Of a stretch of DNA of 64,000 nt, positions 26,160-36,375 are shown piece after piece (position 1 is the stretch's first letter; every line of letters starts with the position of its first letter). Source of the DNA: Stenotrophomonas sp. 704A1 (lineage in GTDB: Bacteria > Pseudomonadota > Gammaproteobacteria > Xanthomonadales > Xanthomonadaceae); contig NZ_CP130831.1 in assembly GCF_030549525.1 (NCBI RefSeq), forward strand, positions 831,501 through 895,500. The letters run 5' to 3'. The notes below the pieces were generated by a model, which searched no databases, had not been told where the DNA came from, and was given only the letters and a program-made list of their open reading frames with translations. Both the position numbers and the translations under genes were made by a program.

Positions 26160-29100
26160 GGGGATGTCGGGGGGCTGGAAGAGGAGGAGGGCCCGCGCTG
26201 GGCCAGCGGCTCAAGCAGGCGCTGCAGCCGCTGCCTGAACCCGGCCAGCGCCGCGTGCAGCGCAGGCAGGCGTTCTCCGCCGGCGATCTGCTGCTCGATC
26301 TGCTCGCCGTTGGCCACCAGTGCCGGTGCATCGACGATCACCAGCGCGCCACGGATGCGATGCAGCACCTGTGCCACCCGTGCGGGCGCCTGGTCGTCGA
26401 TCGCGCGCTGCAGGCTGTCCAGGTCGGCCTGCATGGTCTGCAGGAACAGGGTCTGCATGGTGTCCGGCACCCGCAGCGGAGGGTCGACCTGCACGGCTTC
26501 TGCGCGGGCCGGGGGTTCCGGTGCAGGTGCGGCCACCTGCGCCAGAACACGCTGCAGCGCTTCCAGCGTGATCGGTTTGACCAGTACGCCCTGCATGCCT
26601 GCGTCGTAGCAGCGCTGCCGTTCGGTCGGGTCGGCGTTGGCGGTAGCGCCATGGATCGGGACGCCCACCCCGCGTGCACGCAGCGCGCGCGCCAGCCCAT
26701 ACCCATCCAGCCCGGGCATGTTGAGATCGGTCAGTACCAGCGCGAAGGGCCGCTGCTGCCAGTAGCCGAGCGCCTCGTTGCCATCACTGGCGACCACCGC
26801 GTGGCAGCCGAGCTGTTCCAGCTGGCCGCGCAGGATCGCCTGGTTGATCGGATTGTCCTCGGCCACCAGCACATGCAGGCCAAACCTGCGCGGTACCGGC
26901 AGGTGCCCGCGGGCATCGGCCGGCAGCGGCCGTCCGCTGGCTGCGGCCAGCGCCACCACGATGGCGTCCAGCCGGTGCAGGCCGACCTGCCAATGGCCCT
27001 GCACCGGCTGCGGCTGCATTCCGCCGTCGCGGCAGGCGACGACCTGCGGCCCACTGCAGTCGGGTGTGCCCTCGTCGAGCACCAGATCGAGCATCACCGT
27101 CGCCGGATCGCACAGTTCGCTGTCCTCGCGATGCAGGCTGGCCTGCGCGCCGCGCTGCTGCAGCCGCTCGCAGATCGACTGGGCGAATTCGCGCACGCCG
27201 CCGCGCACCTGTACCGCCAGCGCTGGCGGCAACCGTGGCGGCGGCGCCTGCAGGGGATCGGATGGCGCCGGCGGCAGTGGCAGCTCAACGCTGAAGCTGC
27301 TGCCCAGGCCACTCTCGCTGACCACCCGCAACTGGCCCTGCATCAGCGCCACCAGGTGCGCGCAGATGGCCAGCCCCAGCCCGGTACCGCGCATCGCATC
27401 GGTTCCCGGGTTGGCCTGGAAGAAGGGTTCGAACAGGTGCGCCTGGTGTTCACCGGCAATGCCGATGCCGGTATCGGCCACCTGCCAGCGCAGCCCTGGG
27501 CGCCCGTGCACGTCCTGCGCGGCCAGACGCACCACCACGCGCCCGCTGTCGGTGAACTTCAGCGCGTTGCTGATCAGGTTGTTGAGGATCTGGCGGATGC
27601 GGGCCGCGTCGCCGCTGACGGCAGAGGGCACGTCGGCATCGATGCACGCATAGAACTGCAGGCCCTTGTGCGCCGCTGCGGCCGCATAGGACTCCAGCGC
27701 ATCCTCGGTCAGCCGCACCGGATCGAACGGGCCCGGTTCCAGGCTCAACTGGCCGGCCTCGGCCTTGCTGACGTCCAGGATGTCGCTGATCAGCTGCATC
27801 AGTGTCGAAGAAGAACGCTGGATGGTACCCAGGTAGTCCTGCTGCCGTGCGTCCAGCGGGGTCAGGCCGAGCAGTTCCAGCGTGCCGAGCACGCCGTACA
27901 GCGGTGTGCGGATCTCGTGGCTCATGGTGGCCAGGAACTGGCTCTTGGCCCGGTTGGCCTGGTCGGCCGCGCGCCGCGCCTGCTGCAGCACCTGTTCTGC
28001 CTCGTGCTGGCTGCTGAGGTCGATGAACAGGCACAGCACGGCAGGTTCGCCGCGATAGCGCGCTGCTGTCGCGGTGATCAGCAGGTGGCGGCTGTCCGGC
28101 GTGGTGTAGGCCAGCCCATCGCCCACCGGGGTGCGACCGGCCGACAGCACGCTGCGCCGCCAAGGGCCATGCCAGCCGCCGTCATCGTGGTCTTCGCCCA
28201 GCCAGCGCCGCGCCAGCGCGTTGTCCAGCAGCACGCGCCCGTCGCTACGCCGCAGCAGGCACAGGCCGATCGGTGCGTTGTCGAGGATGGTGCGGCTGAA
28301 CGCCTCGCTTTCCAGCAGCCGTGCATGGTTGCGACGCAACGGCTCGATCACCGAACGCCGGTAGGCGCGCAGGATCAGGACGCCACCGATGGCCAGCAGC
28401 AACGCCACCGCGACACTGCCCAGCAGCGGCCCGCGCGGATGCTGGAACACCTGCTGCCAGCCCACGTGGTACACCGCCAGCCAGCCCCGCTCGCTGTGCA
28501 TGCGGAACACCAGGCCATCGCGGCCGGCCTGCCAGGCCGGACCGTTGCGCCGCGCATCATCGGCATCACCCAGCAGCAGCCGGCCACCGCCATCAAACAG
28601 TGACAGGCGCTCGAACACTGCCGTTCCCATCACCTGCCGGTAGTCATCGACGCGTCCAGGGTCGAGCAGGCAGGCCAGGGCGGCCAGCGAGTCCTCGCTG
28701 CGCTCGCCCCACAGCCGTGCATCCTGCGGTGCATGGGCGATGGTCAGCAGCCGGGTCTGCCCGTCGCGCCACGCCACCGGCGCCCAGATGATGTTGCCGC
28801 GGCGCAGCGCGGGGCGTTCGCGCAGCACCTGGTGGATCGCGGCCAGGGCCGGCTGCAGGTGGTGCGGGCTGCTCTGACCGGCATCGCTGGCGGAGGTCTG
28901 CAGGGGAGCGAGCAGGCCGCGCTGGCCCAGGCCATCCACCAGCAGGCACTGCGGCGGCGGGAAGCGCGATGCAGCCCAGAACGCGCCATGGAAGCGCAGG
29001 AAGCGGTCACCCAGTTCGGCCGGCGCTGCGGACGCGTCATCGCCGCTGCCGATCTGCGCGAAATTGGCGAACAGCGGGCCACCCTGCGGCGCGCTGCCGC

Positions 29101-29359
29101 TGTCGGCCACCGCCTGCCCGCGGCTGCCGACATCGTGAAGCCGCCATTGGCGCAGGAAGCGTTCCTGTTCCTGCAAGGTGCCATCGAGCCGCCGGAAGTG
29201 GTAGCGGATCTTGCTCTGTTCTTCGTTGAACAGCTGGCTGCCGGTGGAGAGCAGCAGGCCGGCCTGCAGCGTTGCCAGCACCACCACGCCGATCAGCAGG
29301 GCATGCACGCGCAGGGAACGGCGAGCGAGTCGGCGTACGGGAGCGGCCTCGGCCGGCAT
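26156..29359 (-). CDS. Unorthodox hybrid sensor histidine kinase (HK-REC-Hpt)
   Basis: 1067 aa. TM1 (~residues 18-40) and TM2 (~310-333) flank a ~270-residue periplasmic sensor with no recognised fold. A PAS-like region ([15 protein letters not shown] type) follows. HisKA has the phospho-acceptor His481 in [14 protein letters not shown], and HATPase_c shows [12 protein letters not shown] and [16 protein letters not shown] has the acceptor Asp878 in [13 protein letters not shown], and the Hpt domain has His1000 in LHRIRGAL. The domain order matches BvgS/EvgS/RocS phosphorelay kinases. It overlaps the LuxR-type regulator gene downstream. A 125-base gap separates it from the EAL gene. Confidence 0.93.
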   Translation of the reverse strand: MPAEAAPVRRLARRSLRVHALLIGVVVLATLQAGLLLSTGSQLFNEEQSKIRYHFRRLDGTLQEQERFLRQWRLHDVGSRGQAVADSGSAPQGGPLFANFAQIGSGDDASAAPAELGDRFLRFHGAFWAASRFPPPQCLLVDGLGQRGLLAPLQTSASDAGQSSPHHLQPALAAIHQVLRERPALRRGNIIWAPVAWRDGQTRLLTIAHAPQDARLWGERSEDSLAALACLLDPGRVDDYRQVMGTAVFERLSLFDGGGRLLLGDADDARRNGPAWQAGRDGLVFRMHSERGWLAVYHVGWQQVFQHPRGPLLGSVAVALLLAIGGVLILRAYRRSVIEPLRRNHARLLESEAFSRTILDNAPIGLCLLRRSDGRVLLDNALARRWLGEDHDDGGWHGPWRRSVLSAGRTPVGDGLAYTTPDSRHLLITATAARYRGEPAVLCLFIDLSSQHEAEQVLQQARRAADQANRAKSQFLATMSHEIRTPLYGVLGTLELLGLTPLDARQQDYLGTIQRSSSTLMQLISDILDVSKAEAGQLSLEPGPFDPVRLTEDALESYAAAAAHKGLQFYACIDADVPSAVSGDAARIRQILNNLISNALKFTDSGRVVVRLAAQDVHGRPGLRWQVADTGIGIAGEHQAHLFEPFFQANPGTDAMRGTGLGLAICAHLVALMQGQLRVVSESGLGSSFSVELPLPPAPSDPLQAPPPRLPPALAVQVRGGVREFAQSICERLQQRGAQASLHREDSELCDPATVMLDLVLDEGTPDCSGPQVVACRDGGMQPQPVQGHWQVGLHRLDAIVVALAAASGRPLPADARGHLPVPRRFGLHVLVAEDNPINQAILRGQLEQLGCHAVVASDGNEALGYWQQRPFALVLTDLNMPGLDGYGLARALRARGVGVPIHGATANADPTERQRCYDAGMQGVLVKPITLEALQRVLAQVAAPAPEPPARAEAVQVDPPLRVPDTMQTLFLQTMQADLDSLQRAIDDQAPARVAQVLHRIRGALVIVDAPALVANGEQIEQQIAGGERLPALHAALAGFRQRLQRLLEPLAQRGPSSSSSPPTSP

Positions 29360-29484
29360 GTCAGGTCTCGGAGCGGGAATCGTCGGTGGTGGGTGGAAGG
29401 GCCCCGGAGTGCGGCGCGGGCGGCTGCAACGACAGGATCGTCAATGCCGTTTGAGGGGATTGTGAAGCCTTTCCACCGCCGCTG

Positions 29485-30702
29485 TCAGCGCGATGCAGCG
29501 TGGGCCCCGGCGCTGACCGGCGGGGCGGGATCTTCGTCCAGCAGCCGGGTGAAGTCGTCCGACGGCAGCGCCTGCGAGATCAGGAAGCCCTGCACCTGGT
29601 TGCAGCCCAGCTGCCGCAGCGCGGCCAGGTCGGCATCACTTTCCACGCCCTCGGCGACGATGGTCAGGCCCAGCTGGTTGGCCAACGCGATCACCGTGGA
29701 CAAGGTCAGGTGCAGTGCCGGATCGCGCGCACAGCCGCTGACCAGCGCGCGATCGATCTTGACCTCGGTGAAGGGCGTATTGACCAGGTTGTGCACCGAG
29801 CTCAGGCCCTGGCCGAAGTCATCCTGGGCCAGGCCGAAGCCCTTCATGCGCAGGCGGCATGCACCCGCGTAGAAATCGCTGACATGGCGGGTGGTGCTGT
29901 TCTCCATCAGCTCGAAGCACAGATCGGCCGGATGGCCGCCCGCAGCGAGCGTCAGTGCAAGCAGTTCGTCGGGCAGGTCGGACTGCTCCAGCAGGTGCGG
30001 CGGCAGGTTGATCGACACCGGCACGCGGAAGCCCTGCGCGCGCCAGCGTGCCTGCGCCTGGATGCTGGCCTTGAGCATCGCGCGCAGCAGCTCGCCCTCC
30101 AGGCCATGACGGCACAGCGCCGGCAGGAAACTGCCCGGCGCCAGCGTGCCCAGCTGTGGGTGGCGCCAGCGCACCAGCGCCTCAGCGGCGACCACGCGGC
30201 CGGTCTGCAGCGACTTCTTCGGCTGGAACCAGGCGGTCAGACTGCCATCGGCGAGAGCCTGCCGCAGCTGCGCTTCATCCGGCTCGGGGGCCAGCGCCGC
30301 CGGGCCCGCCCGCGCCGCCGCAGGAGCCTGGGCCACCACATCGAACAGCGTTTCAACGTCGCTGGCGGTGACCGGCTTGGACAGCAGGCCGACCACCTCC
30401 AGCCCCAGCGATTCGGCCATCAGCCGGGCCGAACTCATCATCCGCCGCGACGCCGCGCTGACCACTGCCAGACGTGGCGGCCGCGGCTGCGCGGCCAAGG
30501 CCTGGATGAACTGGATGCCATCCTGGCCCGGCATCAGCAGGTCGCTCACCACCAGGTCGTAGATCTGGCAGGCACACAGGGCGATCGCCGCATCGACGTC
30601 TTCGCAGGCATCGACCTGCACGCCGGCGCGCGCGCTGAACAGATTGACGAGATAGCCGCGCTGGAACGGCTGGTCTTCCAGGATCAGGACGCGCTGGGTC
30701 AT
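29485..30702 (-). CDS. Response regulator with EAL domain (cyclic-di-GMP phosphodiesterase, RocR-like)
   Basis: 405 aa. The N-terminal receiver has Asp54 in LVVSDLLMPGQDG and the lysine of LLSKPVTASD. The C-terminal EAL domain begins near residue 145. Catalytic motifs look complete: AEALVRWRHP, VSINLPPHLL (Asn ligand), FELMENS (Glu ligand), AQDDFGQGLSSV (double Asp), VKIDRALV (Lys), TIVAEGVES (Glu) and QGFLISQAL. It should therefore hydrolyse c-di-GMP under control of phosphorylation. REC-EAL order with an intact active site matches RocR and PvrR of Pseudomonas aeruginosa. The start overlaps the stop of the preceding kinase gene by four bases. Confidence 0.92.
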   Translation of the reverse strand: MTQRVLILEDQPFQRGYLVNLFSARAGVQVDACEDVDAAIALCACQIYDLVVSDLLMPGQDGIQFIQALAAQPRPPRLAVVSAASRRMMSSARLMAESLGLEVVGLLSKPVTASDVETLFDVVAQAPAAARAGPAALAPEPDEAQLRQALADGSLTAWFQPKKSLQTGRVVAAEALVRWRHPQLGTLAPGSFLPALCRHGLEGELLRAMLKASIQAQARWRAQGFRVPVSINLPPHLLEQSDLPDELLALTLAAGGHPADLCFELMENSTTRHVSDFYAGACRLRMKGFGLAQDDFGQGLSSVHNLVNTPFTEVKIDRALVSGCARDPALHLTLSTVIALANQLGLTIVAEGVESDADLAALRQLGCNQVQGFLISQALPSDDFTRLLDEDPAPPVSAGAHAASR

Positions 30703-33464
30703 GCGGGGTCTCCTTGGCGGACGGCGGAAAGCGCCTGGCGCAGGCGTGCGATATCGATCGGTTTGCTCAGGTAGCCCTGCATGCCACTGGCCAGGCAGCG
30801 CTCACGCTCTTCGGCGGTGGCATTGGCGGTGGCACCGATCACCGGCAGTGACACGCCCTCGGCGCGCAGGCGTCGCGCCAGTGCGTGGCCATCCATGCGC
30901 GGCATGTTGATGTCGGTGACGATCAGGTCGAAGTCGCGGGTCTGGCAGCGCTGCAGCGCCTCGACGCCGTCCTGCGCGAGTTCCACCTCGCAGCCGAGCG
31001 CCTGCAGCTGTTCGGCCAGGATCACCCGGTTGATCGGATTGTCTTCCACGGCCAGCACCCGCAGTCCCAGCGGCACCGGCTGTACATCGTGCGCCGACGC
31101 CGGCAGCAGCGTGCAGTGCTGCTGCTGGCGCGCGATGGCCAGGCCGATCGCGGTCATGCCATGCAGGGTCACCAGCAGGGCGCCATCGGCGGCCGGCGTC
31201 GGCTGGTCGCCGCCGTCCACCGAGGCCAGTACCCGCGGCCCGTCCCATGCCAGCGGCAGGTCCGCTTCTGCATCCAGCAGGATGGCGCCGGTCTGGTCGA
31301 GCAGGCGCGGATCGCCCTGCAGCGCCTGCGCACTGGCACCCCAGCGCTGCAGCCAGCCGCAGGCACTGTCGACCAGTTCGCGGTCGCGGCCACGTACATA
31401 CACCGGCGGCTCGGGCAGCAGCGGCGGTCCATCCTCGGCCGCCGCCACCACCGGCAACGGCAGGCGCACGGTGAAGCTGCTGCCCAGCCCCGGCTCGCTG
31501 ACCACCCGCAGTTCGCCGCTCATCAGCCGCACCAGCCGGTCGCTGATCGACAGGCCCAGGCCGGTGCCCTGGGCACTGGCCGTACCGCGGACCTGGCGGA
31601 ACGGTTCGAACAGGCGTGCCTGTTCTTCGGCGGCGATGCCCGCGCCGGTGTCCGTGACCTGCCAGGCCAGCACGCTCGATTCGCCCTCGCGCTGCACCAG
31701 CCGCGCCCGCAGCACGATCCGCCCATGGTCGGTGAACTTGATGGCGTTGCTGAGCAGGTTGCCCAGCACCTGGCGGATCCGGTCGGCGTCGCCCAGCACC
31801 CGCGTCGGCAGGCGCGGGTCGGTGCACACCAGTGCCTGCAGGCCCTTGCGCGTGGCGGCGGCGGCGAAGCTGCGCAGTACGCTCTCGGACAACTCGCGCG
31901 GCGAGAACGATGCCGGTTCCAGGCTCAGCTGGCCCGATTCGATCTTCGACACGTCCAGTACGTCGCTGATCAGCTGCAGCAGCACCGACGACGAACTCTC
32001 GATGGTGCGCAGGTACTGCGACTGGCGCGCGTCCAGCGCGGTATGGCCCAGCAGTTCCAGCGTACCGAGCACACCGTACAGCGGGGTGCGGATCTCGTGG
32101 CTCATGGTGGCCAGGAACGCGCTCTTGGCCTGGTTGGCCGCATCGGCGGCCTGTCGCGCCGACGACAGCGCCGCCTGCGCCTGGCGGTGCCGCGAGATGT
32201 CATGGAACACGCACAGCAGCACATCGTCGTCCTGGTAGCGGCACGCCGCATGCAGCACCTGCAGCTGGCGGCCGTCGCGCGCGGTGAACTCCAGGCTGCG
32301 TCCGCGCTCGCCGGCGTGGCCGCGCCAGGGTGCCTGCCAGTCGCCGTCCTGTTCCTCTTCGCCCAGCCAGTCGCGCAGCAGCTGGTTGCACAGCAGCAGC
32401 CGACGGTCGCTGCGGCGCAGGACACAGATGCCGACCGGCGCCAGATCGATCACCGTGGAACTGAAATCCAGGCTTTCCAGCAGCCGTCGATGCTGCAGCA
32501 GGGCCGGCTGGATCAACTGCCGGTCCACGCGCCGGCGCAGCAGTCGCAGTGCAAGTCCTGCCAACAGCAGCAACGCGCCGCTGGCCAGCAGCGGCATCGC
32601 CAGATCGCCCAGCAGCAGGCGTGGCGGCAGGTGGTAGACCAGCCGCCAGCCATCGTCGCCGACGCTCTTGACCAGCGCCACGCCGCGTGGAAGTCCAGCG
32701 CTCCACAGCGCGCCGAAGCTGTCATCCTGGCGATGCTGCAGCGTGGTCCAGCCGGCGCTGTCCAGGCGCGGGGCAAGGCTGGACAACGCCGGCTGCCCGT
32801 CACGGTCGAGCAGCGCGTAGCCGCCGATGCCCTGGCCATCGATCATTGCGGCGGCCGCCGCGCCATCCAGCAGCAGGACCAGCCATTGCGCCGGGCGTGG
32901 ACCGGCCTGCACCGGCTGCGCCAGCGCAACGCCGCTGTCGCCAGGCCGCAACCAGTACATCGGGTCCTTGCCACGCAGGCTGCCGCTGCGCGCCTGCAAT
33001 GTCTGCAGCGAGGGCAGGCGGGCAATGTCCACGTCGGCCTGGCCGCCGGCCAGCCAATGCGTACCGCTGGCGTCGACCAGCAGCAGATGGGTCTGCAGCG
33101 CCTGCAGGGTATGTTCGGCACGCGGTGACAGCAGCAGGCGCTGGCCTGCGGTGCCGCCCGGGCCGTCCAGCGGCAGCTGCCGCACCGCCTCGCTGGTCGT
33201 GGCCGCCGGATCGCCGACCACCACCGAGTCGCCGAGGTAGCGCAGCAGGGCTTCGCGCTGGTCGAAGTAGATCTGCGCCCGGTACGCGGCGGCATTCATG
33301 TTGCGGCGATGCGTGGAGATGTCCGCTGTCAACGCGGCCATCAGGTAGAAACCGGTCGCCGCCAGCAGGCACAGGAACACGCACACCGTCAGCCAGCGCA
33401 GCAGCACCGAGGCGGTGGCCGGCGGCGCGGCCAGGGGCAGGGAAGGGCGTGGGAACCGGAACAT
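30699..33464 (-). CDS. Hybrid sensor histidine kinase (HK-REC, no Hpt)
   Basis: 921 aa, first gene of the signalling operon. TM1 (~residues 20-46) and TM2 (~288-311) flank a periplasmic sensor domain. A PAS-like segment (ICVLRRSDRRLLLCNQLL) is followed by HisKA with His456 in [14 protein letters not shown], HATPase_c (GNLLSNAIKFTD; GTGLGLSISDRLV) and a receiver with Asp851 in LIVTDINMPRMDG. The kinase cores of this protein and the 1067-aa kinase are closely similar over HisKA, showing duplication. This one lacks the Hpt domain, so it may pass phosphate through the other kinase's Hpt or directly to the EAL regulator. The 21-bp motif lies 33-53 bases upstream. Confidence 0.92.
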   Translation of the reverse strand: MFRFPRPSLPLAAPPATASVLLRWLTVCVFLCLLAATGFYLMAALTADISTHRRNMNAAAYRAQIYFDQREALLRYLGDSVVVGDPAATTSEAVRQLPLDGPGGTAGQRLLLSPRAEHTLQALQTHLLLVDASGTHWLAGGQADVDIARLPSLQTLQARSGSLRGKDPMYWLRPGDSGVALAQPVQAGPRPAQWLVLLLDGAAAAAMIDGQGIGGYALLDRDGQPALSSLAPRLDSAGWTTLQHRQDDSFGALWSAGLPRGVALVKSVGDDGWRLVYHLPPRLLLGDLAMPLLASGALLLLAGLALRLLRRRVDRQLIQPALLQHRRLLESLDFSSTVIDLAPVGICVLRRSDRRLLLCNQLLRDWLGEEEQDGDWQAPWRGHAGERGRSLEFTARDGRQLQVLHAACRYQDDDVLLCVFHDISRHRQAQAALSSARQAADAANQAKSAFLATMSHEIRTPLYGVLGTLELLGHTALDARQSQYLRTIESSSSVLLQLISDVLDVSKIESGQLSLEPASFSPRELSESVLRSFAAAATRKGLQALVCTDPRLPTRVLGDADRIRQVLGNLLSNAIKFTDHGRIVLRARLVQREGESSVLAWQVTDTGAGIAAEEQARLFEPFRQVRGTASAQGTGLGLSISDRLVRLMSGELRVVSEPGLGSSFTVRLPLPVVAAAEDGPPLLPEPPVYVRGRDRELVDSACGWLQRWGASAQALQGDPRLLDQTGAILLDAEADLPLAWDGPRVLASVDGGDQPTPAADGALLVTLHGMTAIGLAIARQQQHCTLLPASAHDVQPVPLGLRVLAVEDNPINRVILAEQLQALGCEVELAQDGVEALQRCQTRDFDLIVTDINMPRMDGHALARRLRAEGVSLPVIGATANATAEERERCLASGMQGYLSKPIDIARLRQALSAVRQGDPA

Positions 33465-33496
33465 GGCCCCATCCTAGGGAGCGCCTCCACTGCGCC

Positions 33497-33517
33497 GGAA
33501 TCAGCCGTGTCCTAAAA
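33497..33517 (-). promoter_or_regulatory. Regulator-binding motif upstream of the first kinase gene
   Basis: GGAATCAG-CCGTG-TCCTAAAA on the plus strand; 17 of 21 bases match the copy at 25480-25500, and the GRAATCAGNC plus TCCTA anchors keep the same spacing. It ends 33 bases before the start codon at 33464. A second TCCTA with a poor left half lies at 33472-33476, 38 bases (twice the 19-base period) away. Confidence 0.6.
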
Positions 33518-33584
33518 GATGGCCGGGCCTCCCGGGCATCAGGCCAGGCGCGGCTGCCGTTCAGGCAGCAGGAGCCCCGGCACG

Positions 33585-33609
33585 AAAAAGCCCCCGCCGA
33601 AGCGGGGGC
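33585..33609 (-). terminator. Intrinsic terminator of the TonB-dependent receptor gene
   Basis: On the minus strand GCCCCCGC, TTCG loop, GCGGGGGC, then TTTTT (33589-33585). An ideal rho-independent terminator 27 bases after the receptor stop codon; it insulates the receptor from the kinase operon. Confidence 0.92.
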
Positions 33610-33636
33610 CCTGATCGCGTTCCGGGCGGGATCGCC

Positions 33637-36375
33637 TTACAGCGCGCTGCCACCGAACTTGTGGGTGTACTGCAGATTGAGGGTGCGACCCACGGTGTCG
33701 AACCAGGACACGTCGTAGTACGGGTAGGCCGTGTAGGTCCTGTCCTTCGGCGGCATCTTGTTGAACACGTTGACCACCGACAGCGACAGGCGCGAATGGT
33801 CGTCGAAGCGGTACTGCAGCGAGGCGTTGTAGCGGTAGGTCGCTTTGACGTACGGGCTGTCGCCGCTTTCCCAGTCGAACACCTGGTCGTAGCTGTCCGA
33901 GGTCGGCAGCTTGCCCAGCCGCGATCCGTACACGGTGGCCGACCACGCCTCCCGTTCCCAGGTCACGCTCAGGCCGGTCTTGGTGCGCGGGATGTCAAAG
34001 CCGCTGTTGACCGCGAACTGGTCCTCGGTCGGGTCGCCGGCGTAGCGCTGGAAGTCATGCTTCTTCACCCAGGTATGGGTGCCGTTGAAGATGAAGTCGC
34101 CGATGCCGGTCTGCAGGCGGTAGCGCAGGCCCACGTCGATGCCCGCAGTGGACTCGCGGGCCACGTTGATCGGGTTGACGTGCACGCCGTACAGGCGGCC
34201 GTCCTCGCTGCGGGTGACGCGTGCCAGCGCATCGACACAGGTCGGTGAGCCGATGTCGGCATCGCCGAGTCGGCAGTCGGCTTCATCGGCCAGGATCGAA
34301 CGCACGTCCATGTCCTGCACCTGGTCGCGCATGTCGATGTCGAACCAGTCCACCGACAGGTCCAGGCCCGCCGCCGGCGACCACACGAAGCCGGCACTCC
34401 AGGACGTGCTGGTTTCCGGCTCCAGCTGGCGGTTGCCGCTGCGGCTGCGGATCACGTTGCGTTCGTAGTCGGCGCAATCCTCGGCGGCCTCGGCGCGGCA
34501 GGTGTACAGGTCCTCGGCGCTGGTCTCGTCGTTGCCGGGCCCGGCGAACACATAGTGCAGGTCCGGTGCGCGGAACGCGGTGCCATAGGAACCCCGCACC
34601 AGCAGGCTGTCGAGCGGGCGCCATTCCAGGCCGCCGCTCCAGGTGGCCTTGCCGATGGTGTGGCCCGAGTAGCGGTACTGGTCATAGCGGCCAGCCACGC
34701 TCAGGTTGACCGTCTCATGCAGCGGCATGCGCAGTTCGGCAGCGCTGGCCCAGCGGTTGCGCGAGCCCTTGCCGTTCGAATCCTTCCAGCTGTAGTAGTA
34801 GTACTGCGTCGCCAGCGGATCGGGGTTCAGCGAGTACGCCTGCTGGCCGACCTCGACCGTCGCGGCGAAACCGGCGTCGCCGCCGGGCAGACCGAACAGC
34901 GCACCGTTGGTCAGGGTGAACGCTGCGGTTTCGGTGCGCGACTTCGGCGTATAGGTGGTGCGCGCGGCGATCGAATCGTATTCGGCGCGGGTCAGCGGCC
35001 GGTACAGGCGCGACGGGTCGGCGTTGTAGATCGGGAAGCCCTCCTCGTCCTCGCCCAGCTGCGGGCCCAGGAACAGGTCGTTGGCCTTGGCCGCGATGAT
35101 CTGCGGCCAGCTGATCCGTGACTGGTACTGCGAGTGACTCAGCGCGGCCTCGTAGTCCCAGCGGCCGGTCAGCGTGCCCTTGAAGCCGGTGGTGACACTG
35201 AAGGTCTTCTGCGTACTGCGGACCATCGCGTTGCGCAGCCCGCCCATTTCCTCGGGCGAGAACTGGCGCTGCCAGAACTCGATCTCACCGGTGGCTTCGT
35301 TGTTGAAGTAGCCCGATTCGTCGCCGTCGGCCGCCATGCGCCCCCACGAGGTGACATCGCGCATCAACGACATCGTGTGGTAGCCCAGCTGCACGTCGGC
35401 GAACCACTGCTGGCCGTTGTCGAAGTCGTAGCTCAGCGAGGCGTAGCCGTTGGCACCGCGGCGCTTGCTGAGGATGGTGCCGTAGCCGATCGAGCTGTCG
35501 CTGCCGCAGTAGTAGCCGTAGCGCGGACGGAAGGCGCGGTAGGTGCTGCCCTGGTTCTGTCCGGCCAGCGCCTCGCAGGTGGCCGCACCGGGGTCCAGGT
35601 AGTCGTCGTTGTAATCGGTACGCAGGTAGGCGCGGCGCGCGATGCGCGAACCTTCGGTGGGGCCGTCCTGGGTCGAGTCCTGCAGCTCGCGTTCATGGGC
35701 CCACAGCGGCGCCTGCGACTGCAGCTCGACGCTGTACACCGCGTTGAAGTTGCCGCGGCTGAAGCCGCTGGCCAGGCTCATGTCGAACGATTCGCCACCG
35801 CCCTCGGTGGTGGTGCCCATGCGCATGTCGACGGTGGTGCCATCGGCCGTCTTCTTCAGGATGAAGTTGACCACACCGGCGATCGCGTCCGAACCGTAGA
35901 TCGCCGATGCACTGCCGGTCAGCACTTCGATGCGGTCGATCATGCCCAGCGGAATGTTCGACACGTCGGTGAAGTTGCTGCGGCCCTTGAACGGCATCGG
36001 GAAATCGGCGATGCGGCGGCCATTGACCAGCACCAGGGTGTGGTTCGGGCCCAGTCCACGCAGATCGACCTGCTGGGCGCCCGGCGAGAAATCGGCGCCG
36101 CCGGAGGATTGCTGGCTCTGCGTCTCGCCGCCGTTCTGGGTCATCGCCCGCAGCACATCGGGAACGGTGGTGAAGCCGCTCGAACGGATCTGCTCTGCAT
36201 TGATGACGGTGATCGGGGCCGGGCCCTCCACCTGGGCCCGCGGAATGCGCGAGCCGGTCACCTGCACCGCATCCAGTTGTTGAACCGAAGAGGAGCCGGG
36301 TGCCTGGGCAGCCGCCGACGCAGCAACGCCCATCAACGCCAGCTGGATCGACCACGCCATCGCCTGTCTACGCAT
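33637..36375 (-). CDS. TonB-dependent outer-membrane receptor
   Basis: 912 aa from the ATG at 36375 (MRRQAMAWSIQLALMGVAAS), which yields a normal signal peptide; the longer frame adds no family sequence. The plug domain runs from LDAVQVTGSRIPRAQ through ITVINAEQIRSSGFTTVPDVLRAM and VDLRGLGPNHTLVLVNGRRI to IEVLTGSASAIYGSDAIAGVVNFILKK. The barrel follows and ends in LQYTHKFGGSAL. This is the subgroup of receptors that import large organic substrates, common in Caulobacter and Xanthomonadaceae. It is divergent from the cyanophycinase gene, so uptake of peptide products is plausible but not shown. Confidence 0.92.
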   Translation of the reverse strand: MRRQAMAWSIQLALMGVAASAAAQAPGSSSVQQLDAVQVTGSRIPRAQVEGPAPITVINAEQIRSSGFTTVPDVLRAMTQNGGETQSQQSSGGADFSPGAQQVDLRGLGPNHTLVLVNGRRIADFPMPFKGRSNFTDVSNIPLGMIDRIEVLTGSASAIYGSDAIAGVVNFILKKTADGTTVDMRMGTTTEGGGESFDMSLASGFSRGNFNAVYSVELQSQAPLWAHERELQDSTQDGPTEGSRIARRAYLRTDYNDDYLDPGAATCEALAGQNQGSTYRAFRPRYGYYCGSDSSIGYGTILSKRRGANGYASLSYDFDNGQQWFADVQLGYHTMSLMRDVTSWGRMAADGDESGYFNNEATGEIEFWQRQFSPEEMGGLRNAMVRSTQKTFSVTTGFKGTLTGRWDYEAALSHSQYQSRISWPQIIAAKANDLFLGPQLGEDEEGFPIYNADPSRLYRPLTRAEYDSIAARTTYTPKSRTETAAFTLTNGALFGLPGGDAGFAATVEVGQQAYSLNPDPLATQYYYYSWKDSNGKGSRNRWASAAELRMPLHETVNLSVAGRYDQYRYSGHTIGKATWSGGLEWRPLDSLLVRGSYGTAFRAPDLHYVFAGPGNDETSAEDLYTCRAEAAEDCADYERNVIRSRSGNRQLEPETSTSWSAGFVWSPAAGLDLSVDWFDIDMRDQVQDMDVRSILADEADCRLGDADIGSPTCVDALARVTRSEDGRLYGVHVNPINVARESTAGIDVGLRYRLQTGIGDFIFNGTHTWVKKHDFQRYAGDPTEDQFAVNSGFDIPRTKTGLSVTWEREAWSATVYGSRLGKLPTSDSYDQVFDWESGDSPYVKATYRYNASLQYRFDDHSRLSLSVVNVFNKMPPKDRTYTAYPYYDVSWFDTVGRTLNLQYTHKFGGSAL

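Noticed and set aside
29376..29396. A further copy of the 21-bp motif before the 1067-aa kinase gene
   Set aside because: GGAATC is present but the TCCTA half is missing.
29485..30702. EAL domain as a degenerate, non-catalytic receptor
   Set aside because: All expected metal and catalytic residues in the EAL, N, E, DD, K and E motifs can be found, so an active enzyme is more likely.
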